A stretch of 64,000 nt of DNA. It comes from Zea mays (Eukaryota > Streptophyta > Magnoliopsida > Poales > Poaceae). Positions 55,374 through 64,000 of this stretch are shown one piece after another; the stretch's first letter is position 1, and each line of letters starts with the position of its first letter. The position numbers and the translations under genes are program-made. The DNA lies in contig NC_050104.1 in the NCBI RefSeq assembly GCF_902167145.1, positions 3,782,001-3,846,000 on the forward strand, in the 5' to 3' direction. The notes beneath the pieces were generated by a model. That model had not been told where the DNA came from. It did not search any database and worked only from the letters and a program-made list of their open reading frames with translations.

Positions 55374-55499
55374 GACACTGTTCGGTTTTCACGGATTGGA
55401 GTACTGGAATAGTTCCTAGCCGGATTACTTCTATAATTTATATAAATTTTAATAAGCTGGAATGAATCCGGGTTCATTCCTGAAGAAGCGAACATGCCC
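55374..55499. mobile_element. PIF/Tourist-type MITE inside TRIM LTR
   Basis: 126 bp, ends GACACTGTTCGG / CGAACATGCCC, flanked by TAA (55371-55373 and 55500-55502). The empty site is seen in LTR2 (CTCCTTAAAAGG), which confirms the insertion borders. Confidence 0.85.
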
Positions 55500-55728
55500 T
55501 AAAAGGGAGTCCCCCTCCTCTCGTCAGCCTGACTTTTGGGATGTGAGTGGTAGGCTCTCTTGGCTGGGCCGGCCCATGAGCACATGAAGCCCGAAGCTGT
55601 CGAGTGTGGGCTAGACCGGGGGTTGGACGCTAACATCTGATATCGGAGCCCGGTTGGCCCATGCCTGCCTTGGGGGGCTTCCCAAGGGGGTGGGATGTCA
55701 GGGGCCGGTAGTCAGTGCCTCGGCTTTA

Positions 55729-55771
55729 GTCCCACATCGGCTAGCCAAGGGGGCCGTGGGCTCCTTAAAAG
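55729..55771 (+). promoter_or_regulatory. USE-like motif plus TATA-like box in TRIM LTR
   Basis: GTCCCACATCG (55729-55739) equals the plant snRNA upstream sequence element. TTAAAAG follows 25 bases later (55765-55771). LTR1 has a one-base variant (55334-55344). Spacing resembles the Pol III form of plant snRNA promoters. Whether it is used is unknown. Confidence 0.5.
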
Positions 55772-55881
55772 GGAGAGTCCCCCTCCTCTCATCAGCCTGG
55801 CTTTTGGGATGTGAGTGGTGGGCTCTCTTGGCTGGGCCGGCCCACGAGCGCATGAAGCCCGAAGCTGTCGAGTGTGGGCTG

Positions 55882-55984
55882 CTCTGAAATGCTAAGAAGT
55901 ATGCTTGCTAGGGTAGTATAATTTGGTTTTATGCCTAAAGAAATCATTTCAATCAACAAACTGACAGACGCATGATATATTTTG
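55882..55984. other. short spacer between TRIM and gypsy element
   Basis: AT-rich, nothing recognised. Confidence 0.5.
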
Positions 55985-56598
55985 TGTTGGGACTATGCTT
56001 CGTCGCCGAAGGTCTTGTAGGAAGAAGCAGTTTTCGGCTGAAGTTATTCGTATGAGATGACCGAAGGTTCCTCTTCATGAAGCTTCGGAATTTACAAACC
56101 GACATAAAAGTAGAATGACCTTTTAGTCCATAAATGTTTGAGTCACCGTTGTAATCCCTTATGAGGGACATAATTGTAATTCCTCATAGGCTACGCCCTG
56201 TGCCTATAAATAGGTGAACAGTACCTCTGTACTGTTCACGCAATCTTGTAATCACTGGCACATTACGCTGGAATTATTGCTTTCTGCTAAGACGAAGGTA
56301 TAAATGTACCTAAATATTATGTTTCAATATTTAGGTTCATATAATAAAAGATATGTGAATATTGTTATTCATTTTCGGCGTGTCTTTCTATAATGCCTTA
56401 TGTTTTGCATTTTACTTCATATTGTTTTTCAAGTCTGATCACGAAGGTATGACCTTCGTGATATTTTGTTTATGGCCTTCGTCCGAAGCTCATTAAATCC
56501 TTGGGGAGATAATGCTTCCGCGGACGAAGGGCATCAATGTTTAACATTTCATGTTGCCTTGTTCTTAATTCATAGCATTTGAGAACAAGTCCCCAACA
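55985..56598 (+). repeat. 5' LTR of pol-only gypsy element
   Basis: TGTTGGGACTATG...CCCCAACA, 614 bp. CCTATAAATAGG at 56203-56214, directly followed by the inverted repeat GTGAACAGTACC/GTACTGTTCAC (56214-56239). The last ~30 bp are identical to the LTR of the gag-only element, while the 5' half differs strongly. Confidence 0.88.
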
Positions 56599-56617
56599 TT
56601 GGCGCCCACCTCCGGTG
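56599..56617 (+). promoter_or_regulatory. primer binding site of pol-only gypsy element
   Basis: TTGGCGCCCACCTCCGGTG next to the LTR, identical to 27782-27800 on the other strand. Confidence 0.85.
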
Positions 56618-56642
56618 AACTCACTTCCACTTTTTTGAGCTG

Positions 56643-59600
56643 ATGGCTTCGTTCAACGATCGAGCTGGAGCTGCTTCGGCTCCGAAGCTGGTGCTCCCGA
56701 TAACAGGTGGTTCGTGCTCAGAACCAGCCAACAAAAAGCAAAAGAAAGAGGCGCAAAGAAGGGTACAACATGTTGGAGTGCAGGGACCCTTCATCAAGTC
56801 AAGGTGGTCCCACATACCAATCACCTTCTCCCAGAAGGACCTTCAGCTAAAGGATTTTCCTCATAACGATGCTATGGTTATTTCTTGCGTTATCAAAGGG
56901 TTTCTGGTCCACAATGTCTTGGTTGATACAGGCAGTGCAGCTGATATCATATTTGCTAAGGCCTTCAGGCAAATGCAAGAGCCAGAAGATAAGATTCATG
57001 ATGCTACACACCCTCTCTGTGGCTTCGGAGGAAGACAGATTGTAGCACTGGGCAAGATCACCATGCCAGTGACCTTCGGATTCATCAACAACACCAGAAC
57101 TGAGCAAGTTGTGTTTGACATTGTTGACATGGAATACCCTTACAATGCAATTATTGGTCGTGGCACCCTCAATGCTTTCGAAGCAATTCTTCATCCTGCT
57201 TACCTTTGCATGAAGATACCTTCGGATCAAGGACCCATTGCTATTCATGGGAGTCAGGAAGCTGCCAGAAGGGCTGAGGGAAACTGGACTGACTCAAAAG
57301 CAATCCATAACATAGATGGAGCTGAAGCTTGTGAACAGTACAAATTCAGAAGGGAGAAAGCAGCTTCAGCAGATCAGCCGAAGCCCATGCTCTTATGTGA
57401 GGACATAGCAGAGCAGAGGGTGCTGTTGGGCTCTCAATTATCCGAAGAACAGGAGAAAACCTTGATAAGGTTTTTGTTCAACAACAAAGATGTTTTTGCA
57501 TGGTCAGCCAATGATCTTTGCGGAGTTAACAGGGATGTTATTGAACACTCGCTCAATGTTGACCCATCCTTCAGACCCAGAAAGCAGAGGCTTCAGAAAA
57601 TGTCTAATGACAAGGCCGAAGGTGCTCGTAATGAAGTCAAAAGACTCCTCAGTGCAGGAGTTATCAGAGAAGTAAAGTACCCAGAATGGCTAGCTAACAC
57701 TGTTATGGTAAAAAAGGCCAATGGCAAATGGCGAATGTGTATCGATTTTACAGATCTCAACAAGGCCTGTCCGAAGGACGAATTCCCTTTGCCAAGGATA
57801 GACTCCTTAGTTGATGCAGCAGCTTCGTCAGAGCTTATAAGTCTTCTCGATTGTTATTCAGGCTATCATCAAATTTGGATGAAGAAGGAGGATGAGCCAA
57901 AGACCAGTTTCATAACCCCTAGTGGAACATATTGTTACCTTCGGATGCCTGAGGGGCTCAAGAACGCTGGAGGAAGTTTCAGCAGAATGACTGCGAAGGT
58001 TCTCCAGTCTCAGATAGGCAGAAATGTGCTAACTTATGTTGATGACATCATTGTAAAAAGCACGAAACAGGAAAATCACATTGCTGATTTGCAGGAGACC
58101 TTCGCCAGTTTTAGACAAGCTGGCCTAAAGTTGAATCCAGAAAAATGTGTCTTCGGAGTAAAGAAGGGGAAATTTCTTGGATGCTTGGTTTCAACAAAGG
58201 GAATTGAAGCTAATCCAAGTAAAATTGAAGCTATACTTCGAATGGAGCCACCAACTACAAAAAAGGGGGCCCAAAGATTGACAGGGAGGCTGGCATCTCT
58301 TAATAGATTTATATCCAGATCAGCAGAAAGAAATTTACCATTCTTCGAAGTGCTGAAATTAGCCGAAGTCTTTCAATGGGGACCAAGCCAACAAAAAGCC
58401 TTCGAGGAGCTGAAGCAATATTTGATAGATTTAACAACATTAACTCCACCAACGCCAGGGGCTCCTTTGTTATTATATGTGGCAGCTTCGCACTCAGCGG
58501 TAAGTGCAGCACTTGTTCAGGAGAAGCTTGATGGCCAAGTCAAGAAGCAGGTTCCAGTGTATTTTGTATCTGAAGTTCTTAGTATATCAAAGAAAAACTA
58601 TACAGAATTGGAGAAGGTGTTATATGCTGTTTTGATGGCATCCAGGAAGCTTCGGCATTACTTTCAAGCATACAATATTGTTGTTCCTTCTTCGCAGCCG
58701 TTGAAGGATATTATGAGAAATAGAGAAGCTACTGGGCGGATTAGAAAATGGGCTGCAGAGCTCAATGAATTTTGCATTGATTATGTGCATAGATCTTCGA
58801 TTCAGTCTCAAGCGTTGGCAGATTTTATCGCCGATTGGACGCCAGGGGCTCAGGATGAAGAAACAAATAAAGATGCTGAAGTATGGACAGTGTTTTGCGA
58901 TGGGTCTTGGGGAACCTTCGGAGCAGGAGCAGCCGCTGTGTTGGTCTCACCATCCAAGGTTAAAACTTGTTATGCGGCAAGACTCGATTTTACTTGTACA
59001 AACAATATTACTGAGTACGAAGCCCTGCTTTTGGGTCTTCGGAAGTTAAAAGCAATGGGAATCAGAAGGCCATTCTTAAAACTGATTCCCAGGTTGTTTC
59101 GGGTCATATCGACAAGAGTTGCAAGGCTAAAGATCCGAAGCTTGAAAAATATCTAGACACGGTCCGAAAAGTCGAAGCTTCCTTCGAAGGATTTTCTGTC
59201 AAAAATATCCCTCGAGGACAAAATGAGCATGCTGATTTGCTAGCTAAGTCAGCAGCACAGGGGCTGCCCTTACCTTCGGATGTGTTCTTCGAAACAATAA
59301 AAGCACCTTCAGTGGAACTTCTTGAAAGAGCAGTCCTCAATATATCTCCTGTTTATAGCGAAGACTGGAGAACTGAGATCATCTCTTACCTTCAGGGTAA
59401 AGTCCTTTCAGATGACGAAATTTATAACAGGAGGATAGAGGCAAGAGCTCGTCCATATGTCATGATAGAAGGGGAGTTGTACAAGCATGGAGTTTGTGCT
59501 CCACTACTCAAGTGTTTATCTAGAACCGAAGGCATAGAATTGATGAAAGAAATACATGCAGGCCTGTGCGGATCTCACATTCGATCTAGGCCGTTACTTG

Positions 59601-60595
59601 GAAAAGTTTTCCGCCAAGGGTTTTATTGGCCGAAGGCAGCTTCGGATGCAGCGGAATTAGTTCAAAAGTGCGAAGGTTGTCAGAAATGTGCAAGAGATCA
59701 AAAACAACCTTCGTCCTTAACCCAGCTCATACAACCCATCTGGCCATTGCAAAGGTGGGGCCTTGACTTGTTAGGTCCGTTACCACCGGCCCAAGGGAAC
59801 TTAAGATATGTTGTAGTGGCTGTGGAATATTTTTCTAAATGGATTGAGGCAAAGCCTTTAGCCACAATAACTTCGGCAACCATTCAAAAGTTTTTCTGGC
59901 AGAATATTGTTTGTCGTTTCGGGGTACCAAAGGCCATCACTGTAGATAATGGAACACAGTTCGACTCCGAAGCTTTCAGAGATTTCTGTGATCAAATTGG
60001 TACGAAGATCCATTTTGCATCAGTCAGGCATCCGGAGTCAAACGGACTCGTTGAAAGAGCCAATGGCATTATAATGACAGGAATAATGAAGTTAATCTTC
60101 AATCAACCTAGGGGAAAGTGGCCAGATCAATTAATCAAAGTGGTATGGAGCCACAACACAACAATATCAAGGTCAACAGGCTTTACTCCATTCAAACTAT
60201 TGTTTGGTGACGAAGCAATAACTCCAGAGGAAGCCAAAACTGGATCAATAAGAGTAGTAGCTTCGGCAGAATCAGATTCTGAAGCTGTTTATTCTGTGGA
60301 AAAAGATGCTATAGAAGGGATCAGGCTTCAAGCTGTGGAGAACATCAATAAGTATCAAGCCGAAACAATCAAATGGCGTGATAGAAAGGTTCGGCTAAAG
60401 AATATTGAGCCAGGACATTTGGTGCTTCGGCGAGTGGTTAACCCAGATACAGTGGGCAAGTTGCAGTTGAAATGGGAGGGACCTTTTTTGGTAGCATCTT
60501 AGTCAAGACCTGGTTTATACAGATTGAATGATATGGACGGCAACGACATTCCTAGATCTTGGAATGCGGATGAGCTTCGGCGATATTATGTGTAA
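56643..60595 (+). pseudogene. pol: gypsy pol: protease, RT, RNase H, integrase; one frameshift, one stop
   Basis: The first ORF (56643-59156) has protease LVDTGSAAD (D95-G97), RT (WRMCIDFTDLNKACP; YVDD near residue 465) and RNase H (DGSWG near 753). A frameshift near 59070-59085, in the second half of RNase H, moves the frame; reading resumes and continues in the ORF opening at 59237. This contains integrase: HHCC zinc finger (HAGLCGSHIRS...CEGCQKC), then D, D and E in LDLLGP, VDNGTQF and NGLVERANG. A TAG at 60500-60502 truncates the GPF-type C-terminal module; the same frame continues to a TAA at 60593-60595. Starts directly after the primer site, with no gag. Confidence 0.88.
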
Positions 60596-60770
60596 CTTGA
60601 TGTAATTTTTTATATTTTTTCTTTTATGGCACCCTTTTCCTTTCTGAAGGGGGAGAAAGGTTTTTAATGGGGCCATCATATGTAATTTCCTTTTTTAGTT
60701 CTATAAGAGCAAAATCCCCCAAGGATGTAAATGTAAAAGCTGAGAACATACCATCGAGTGCCGAAAAGTA

Positions 60771-61085
60771 AAAGGCGAAGAAGCTCCAAAGACGTTCCTA
60801 AGGGAATGCAGAGCTTACAGCGAAAAGTCAACGCTGATTCCGCCGAAAGTAAAAGGCGAAGAAGCTCCAAAGTCGTTCCTAAGGGAATGCAGAGCTTACA
60901 GCGAAAAGTCAACGCTGATTCCACCGAAAGTAAAAGGCGAAGAAGCTCCAAAGTCGTTCCTAAGGGAATGCAGAGCTTATAGCGAAAAGTCAACGCTGAT
61001 TCCGCCGAAAGTAAAAGGCGAAGAAGCTCCAAAGTCGTTTCTAAGGGAATGCAGAGCTTACAGCGAAAAGTCAGCGCTGATATGT
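60771..61085 (+). repeat. four 81-bp tandem repeats
   Basis: AAAGGCGAAGAAGC anchors at 60771, 60852, 60933 and 61014. The period is a multiple of three, so long spurious ORFs with 27-residue repeats arise on both strands; these are not considered genes. The core matches the degenerate repeats at 25720-26060. Confidence 0.93.
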
Positions 61086-61449
61086 GATTGTTTCTAAGGA
61101 AATAACGGCTGTAATTATGGCTTCGGATATGTGTTTGGACATTCATTTGCACATCACATTACATCATAGCATTTGCATTCATAAACATTCATCCAGGCAT
61201 ATGTAGGATAACCATCATCATAGCATAAGTGGTTGCTTCGGCAAAAAGAAAAAAACTGTCTTTTGTACTTCTTCGAGTACGAAAAGAAGAGCTTCGGAAA
61301 AAAGAGAAATGTTGTTTTTTATGCTTCGCTGTGTACGAAAAGAAGGGAAGGTGTTTTTTTCGCTTTCAGCTCAAAAAGATAATTTCGTCCACATCAAAGC
61401 ACCTCTCATACATTAATGGAAGGGTAAGAGCATATTACAAGGTATGAAC
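61086..61449 (+). other. gypsy 3' non-coding region
   Basis: CTTCGG- and GAAAAGAAG-rich DNA without a gene. Similar to 25380-25560 on the opposite strand. Confidence 0.6.
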
Positions 61450-62072
61450 TGTCGGTGTTTTGGGTCCGACCGCACACCCGGGGTTGCCCCTCAAGGTGTT
61501 TTTAGGAGTAGGACGGTGTCGATAACTGTAGCAAAATGGTTCGTGCCGATCGCACGTGGGACAATGGACAAGATTTGCAGGTTCGGGCCGCTTAGAAGTG
61601 CGTAACACCCTACGTCCTGGTGAGTATATGAGCGTGGTTACAAGAGGATTCTCTGGATAGAGGGCGCAGAGAGTTTTTGTGGATGGCTAAGTAGAACAGG
61701 GTCGATCGATCTGAAGGGGTGCCCCCTAGGCCTTATATACTCGGCCGTGGAGCATTACATGTGATACGATAACAACAAGTAGCTGAAAGATAGTGAATCT
61801 CTTGAGTTTATCCTTACGTAACCTCCGCCGACTTATCCTCGCATGGCTCCGTTGCATGGGGGCTTCAGCGCGGGAAAGTCGGGTCTCTGTTTGTGATTCA
61901 TTCGTTCGACGTTGTGGGCCGCCTGTGTTTGCACTAATCAGTCCCACGTCTTCTTTATTGGTTGTCTTTCCCTAGGCCCACGAAAGAATGACCTTACGAA
62001 TTATTGGGCCCTTGGGCTTTTCGTGAGGCCTTTTACTTCTTTAGTGGACCCGGGGGATATCTATCCCCCACA
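61450..62072 (-). repeat. 3' LTR of a further Tat-type gypsy element, minus strand
   Basis: TGTCGGTGTTTTGGG...TATCCCCCACA, 623 bp. On the minus strand TATATAAGG (about 61730-61742) is the TATA box. The adjacent AGCCCCCGATC (coding strand GATCGGGGGCT) is the polypurine tract. The rest of the element extends beyond the window. Confidence 0.72.
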
Positions 62073-63130
62073 AGCCCCCGATCTTTGAGTTAATTTAGAG
62101 GTAATCAACTCAAAGATCCAAGGTCCAGAAAATGACTTCCTGCTGTCTTCTCTGGCTCTGATCACTCGTTCGACCAAAGTTTGGTTTTGTGCTTGTGCCT
62201 TAGAGGTCGGCATTTTGGATTGTAAGACTCTGGACTTCATTGGGTGCACCGGAGGTGCACCCAATGGGTGTAGTCCCCGACCTTTGAGTAGATTTTAGAA
62301 GATAATCTACTCGAAGGTCTTCTTCCAAAGGTTATCTCCATTCGCGCTCCTGCATCTCGGTTGAGGATTGGTCTTTTCAATTTTGCTCTACGCCTTAGAA
62401 GTCGGCGCTATGTTGATTTAGAATGATAATCCATGGGGTGCACCGGAGGTGCACCCAATGGGTGTGGCCCCCGACCTTCAAATGGATTTTTTAAAGATAA
62501 TCCATTCGAAGGTCTTCCTTCCGCTTGTAGAAACTGGCATGAAGCTATTTTGCATTATGCTTTTGAGGTCAGCATTATGTCACCAATATTTTGCTGCAAA
62601 GGTCAGCATATATTTTGTCTTTAGCAGCCGAGTTTGCAATCCATCCATATCTTGCTAGGTAGTGCAATTTATTTGCTTCTGCGATTGATTGGACGTTTGA
62701 CGGACGTTCTCTGTCTAGTCTTCACGTCGCTTCTGTCGGCCATATCTTGTACTTTGCTGGTTATATTTGGCTTTCCTCTGATCCTTACTGATATCTCATT
62801 TTTGTCTTGAGGTATTCACTGCACGCTCTGCACAGATGTGACCGTTTGAAAAATATACTGATAATTCCTGGGCGTCCCCCCCCCAATGGGTGTGGGCAAG
62901 GGACGGCTTGGTACGCTGAGTGTTTTAGCCGGTTGCCTCTGAGTAGTAATGCGATGGGACGGCTAGTGTAATCATATCTTTTGCACTGTTGACTGGAGTC
63001 CCAATGGGTGTAGTGTTGCATGAAACGGTGTCCGCCGTCTGACGTGTCTTCGGGTGGGTGGAAGTGCTTATTGAATGCCTTGCGACTGTTCAGTGACCGC
63101 GGTTAGAAGTGAGCGGTTGCCTTTCCCTTC
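62073..63130 (-). other. 3' non-coding region of Tat-type element with hairpin modules
   Basis: Three successive modules near 62073-62120, 62262-62330 and 62460-62520. Each begins with GTGGCCCCCGA- or CCCCCGA-type sequence and continues as an inverted repeat (for example TTTGAGTAGATT...AATCTACTCGAAGG). Two are preceded by GTGCACCGGAGGTGCACCCAATGGGTGT-like sequence, itself partly palindromic. No gene until the antisense ORF. Confidence 0.65.
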
Positions 63131-63137
63131 TATAAAT
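63131..63137 (+). promoter_or_regulatory. TATA box of antisense ORF
   Basis: TATAAAT (context CCCTTCTATAAATGACC), 91 bp upstream of the ATG at 63222. The interval is pyrimidine-rich, like a plant 5' leader. Confidence 0.6.
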
Positions 63138-63221
63138 GACCCCTTTGCTTCTCTGGTTTCTTCACATCTCTTCGCTGCTCCTTAGTGCCTCTTCCCTTTC
63201 TTCTCTCCCAAAGCTTCAACC

Positions 63222-63686
63222 ATGGGCAAGAACAACAAGCGCAAGCGTGAGCCGACTCCTCCATCGGAGGAGTTTGGTGACTCGGAATACTCGGAGGAGG
63301 AGTTCTCCTCCGAGTCCGAGGGGTCTCCGGCTCCCGTCTCTCCCCCGGCGTCGTCCGATGACTCGGACGACTCCCAGGGGATAGCCGTGGAGGTCTGGAC
63401 GTACATCCGGGCCGTCGAGCGCGCCGGGCTCGAAGGCTCGGATGAGTCGGAGTGCTCCTCGGATGAGGAGGACTCGGACGGCGGCGACGAGGGTGAAGAC
63501 GACGACGACGACGGCGACGACGGTGGCGGTAGTGGCAGTGGCAGGGGCGGCGGCGACGGCAGCAGGGACAGCACCAAGGGCGACAGCAGGGGCAGCACCA
63601 AGGGCGACAGCAGGGGCAGCACCAAGGGCAGCAGCAGGGGCAGCACCAAGGGCGGCGGCGGCGGCAGGGGCAGGGCCAGTGGCTAG
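63222..63686 (+). CDS. antisense ORF of Tat-type gypsy element, acidic protein (154 aa)
   Basis: Runs opposite to the surrounding retroelement. The start context ACCATGGGC is close to ideal. The product begins MGKNNKRKREP, a basic patch that could act as a nuclear localisation signal. Then come Ser/Glu/Asp-rich acidic stretches, a short non-repetitive block (VEVWTYIRAVERAGLEGS, about residues 55-73), a second acidic run and a Gly/Ser/Lys tail built from 24-bp DNA repeats (63559-63652). Extra antisense ORFs before the 3' LTR are known in Tat-lineage elements such as Grande. Function unknown; no enzymatic motif. Confidence 0.7.
   Translation: MGKNNKRKREPTPPSEEFGDSEYSEEEFSSESEGSPAPVSPPASSDDSDDSQGIAVEVWTYIRAVERAGLEGSDESECSSDEEDSDGGDEGEDDDDDGDDGGGSGSGRGGGDGSRDSTKGDSRGSTKGDSRGSTKGSSRGSTKGGGGGRGRASG
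63559..63652. repeat. 24-bp minisatellite in antisense ORF
   Basis: GCACCAAGGG anchors at 63571, 63594/63595, 63618 and 63642. Four in-frame units coding for SRGSTKGD-like octapeptides. Confidence 0.85.
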
Positions 63687-64000
63687 ACGCCACTGGTTTT
63701 CTTAGATATTAGTATAGTTTAGTATAGCTAGAATAACGTAGTAGTAATTAGTGTAATTTAGTAGTAGTGGTAATGTAGAGTAGTATATTGTAGTTTAGTA
63801 GTAGTAGTAATGTAGAGTAGAATTAGGGAAGTACCAACTCATAAAGAGTTGATTTGTAAGCTCGTCAACTTCCCTTTAATGAAGTATATCGTTTATCCCA
63901 TCTTTTTGATGACTTGCTACTGCTTTTGCTGAATGTTGAACTGATTCTTTTGATATAGTAGAAACAGCGCCGAGCGATGTGAAGATTGACATCAGCGTTT
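63687..64000. other. 3' flank of antisense ORF
   Basis: TAGTAG/TTTAGTA-rich low-complexity DNA, then ordinary AT-rich sequence. TTTAATGAAG near 63880 may be poly(A) signal-like. Nothing else seen. Confidence 0.45.

Larger units (their letters stand above)
55301..55881 (+). mobile_element. TRIM/SMART-type miniature LTR element
   Basis: LTR1 55301-55635 (about 206 bp once a MITE is set aside), TGTCAGG...GCTAACA. The 60-bp internal region consists of almost nothing but a primer site (TGATATCGGAGCC, close to the initiator-Met type, 55638-55650) and a polypurine tract (AAGGGGGTGGGA, 55684-55695). LTR2 starts at 55696 and matches LTR1 to about 55881, where it is truncated. No coding capacity; it depends on other elements for movement. 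Confidence 0.78.
55985..61449 (+). mobile_element. pol-only gypsy element (Tat-type), plus strand
   Basis: 5' LTR 55985-56598, primer site 56599-56617, then protease starts at once (56643): no gag. RT, RNase H and integrase follow, then a 3' region with 81-bp repeats and CTTCG-rich sequence. Interrupted at 61450 by another LTR element (duplication TGAAC, 61445-61449, partner copy outside the window), so its 3' LTR is not in the window. LTR end, primer site and 3' motifs match the gag-only element at 25347-28476. Confidence 0.85.

Noticed and set aside
60676..61152. 158-codon minus-strand repeat protein
   Set aside because: Arises from the 81-bp repeats; no start context or non-repetitive part.
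63130..63693. 187-codon minus-strand Cys/Arg-rich ORF
   Set aside because: Antisense shadow of the acidic ORF and its 24-bp repeats; simple-sequence composition.

Overview
The window is repeat-dominated nuclear DNA of a grass, most likely maize (Zea mays) or a close Zea relative. The evidence is nested LTR retrotransposons of Sirevirus (Opie/Ji-type copia) and Huck-like gypsy type, CACTA elements with TTTGCCGAGTG subterminal repeats, hAT and Helitron ends, GT-AG introns and no bacterial gene organisation. Family names come from recognition, not from a database search. One conventional host gene was found: an intact four-exon GH16 xyloglucan endotransglucosylase/hydrolase (XTH) gene at 39191-40388 (+).

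Left third (1-28829): a stack of insertions. The host is a gypsy element on the minus strand that has gag but no pol (25347-28476). A Sirevirus ('Sirevirus A', gag plus 5' LTR at 24091-25346) sits in its 3' region. A Huck-like gypsy element (1106-22894, duplication CCACA) splits the Sirevirus gag at its zinc knuckle. The left LTR of the Huck-like element holds a complete pol-less Sirevirus (2178-8589, duplication GCCGT), and its pol gene holds a 1.08-kb hAT element (16371-17454, duplication GTCTACAC).

Middle (29765-40637): a degenerate CACTA element. It carries a ~950-bp near-perfect palindrome inside its left subterminal repeats, a transposase (TnpD) pseudogene, and a second seven-exon gene whose frame is open apart from one base. 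The XTH gene follows, with its own TATA box.

Next (40638-52809): a candidate minus-strand Helitron. Inside it are a hAT element (41469-51448, duplication CCCCCATC) split by a nearly intact 9.3-kb Sirevirus ('Sirevirus B', duplication AAGTG), and a second small hAT (52257-52670).

Right end (52810-64000): an AT-rich foldback, a CACTA end, a tiny TRIM/SMART-type LTR element interrupted by a PIF/Tourist MITE, and a gypsy element with pol but no gag. That element is related to the gag-only element on the left. It is interrupted by a further Tat-type gypsy LTR and 3' region carrying an antisense gene (63222-63686) with its own TATA box.

A recurring theme is division of labour: one gag-only gypsy element, one pol-only gypsy element and one gag-only Sirevirus, all of which would need proteins supplied in trans to move. 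No CRISPR array, rRNA or tRNA gene was seen.
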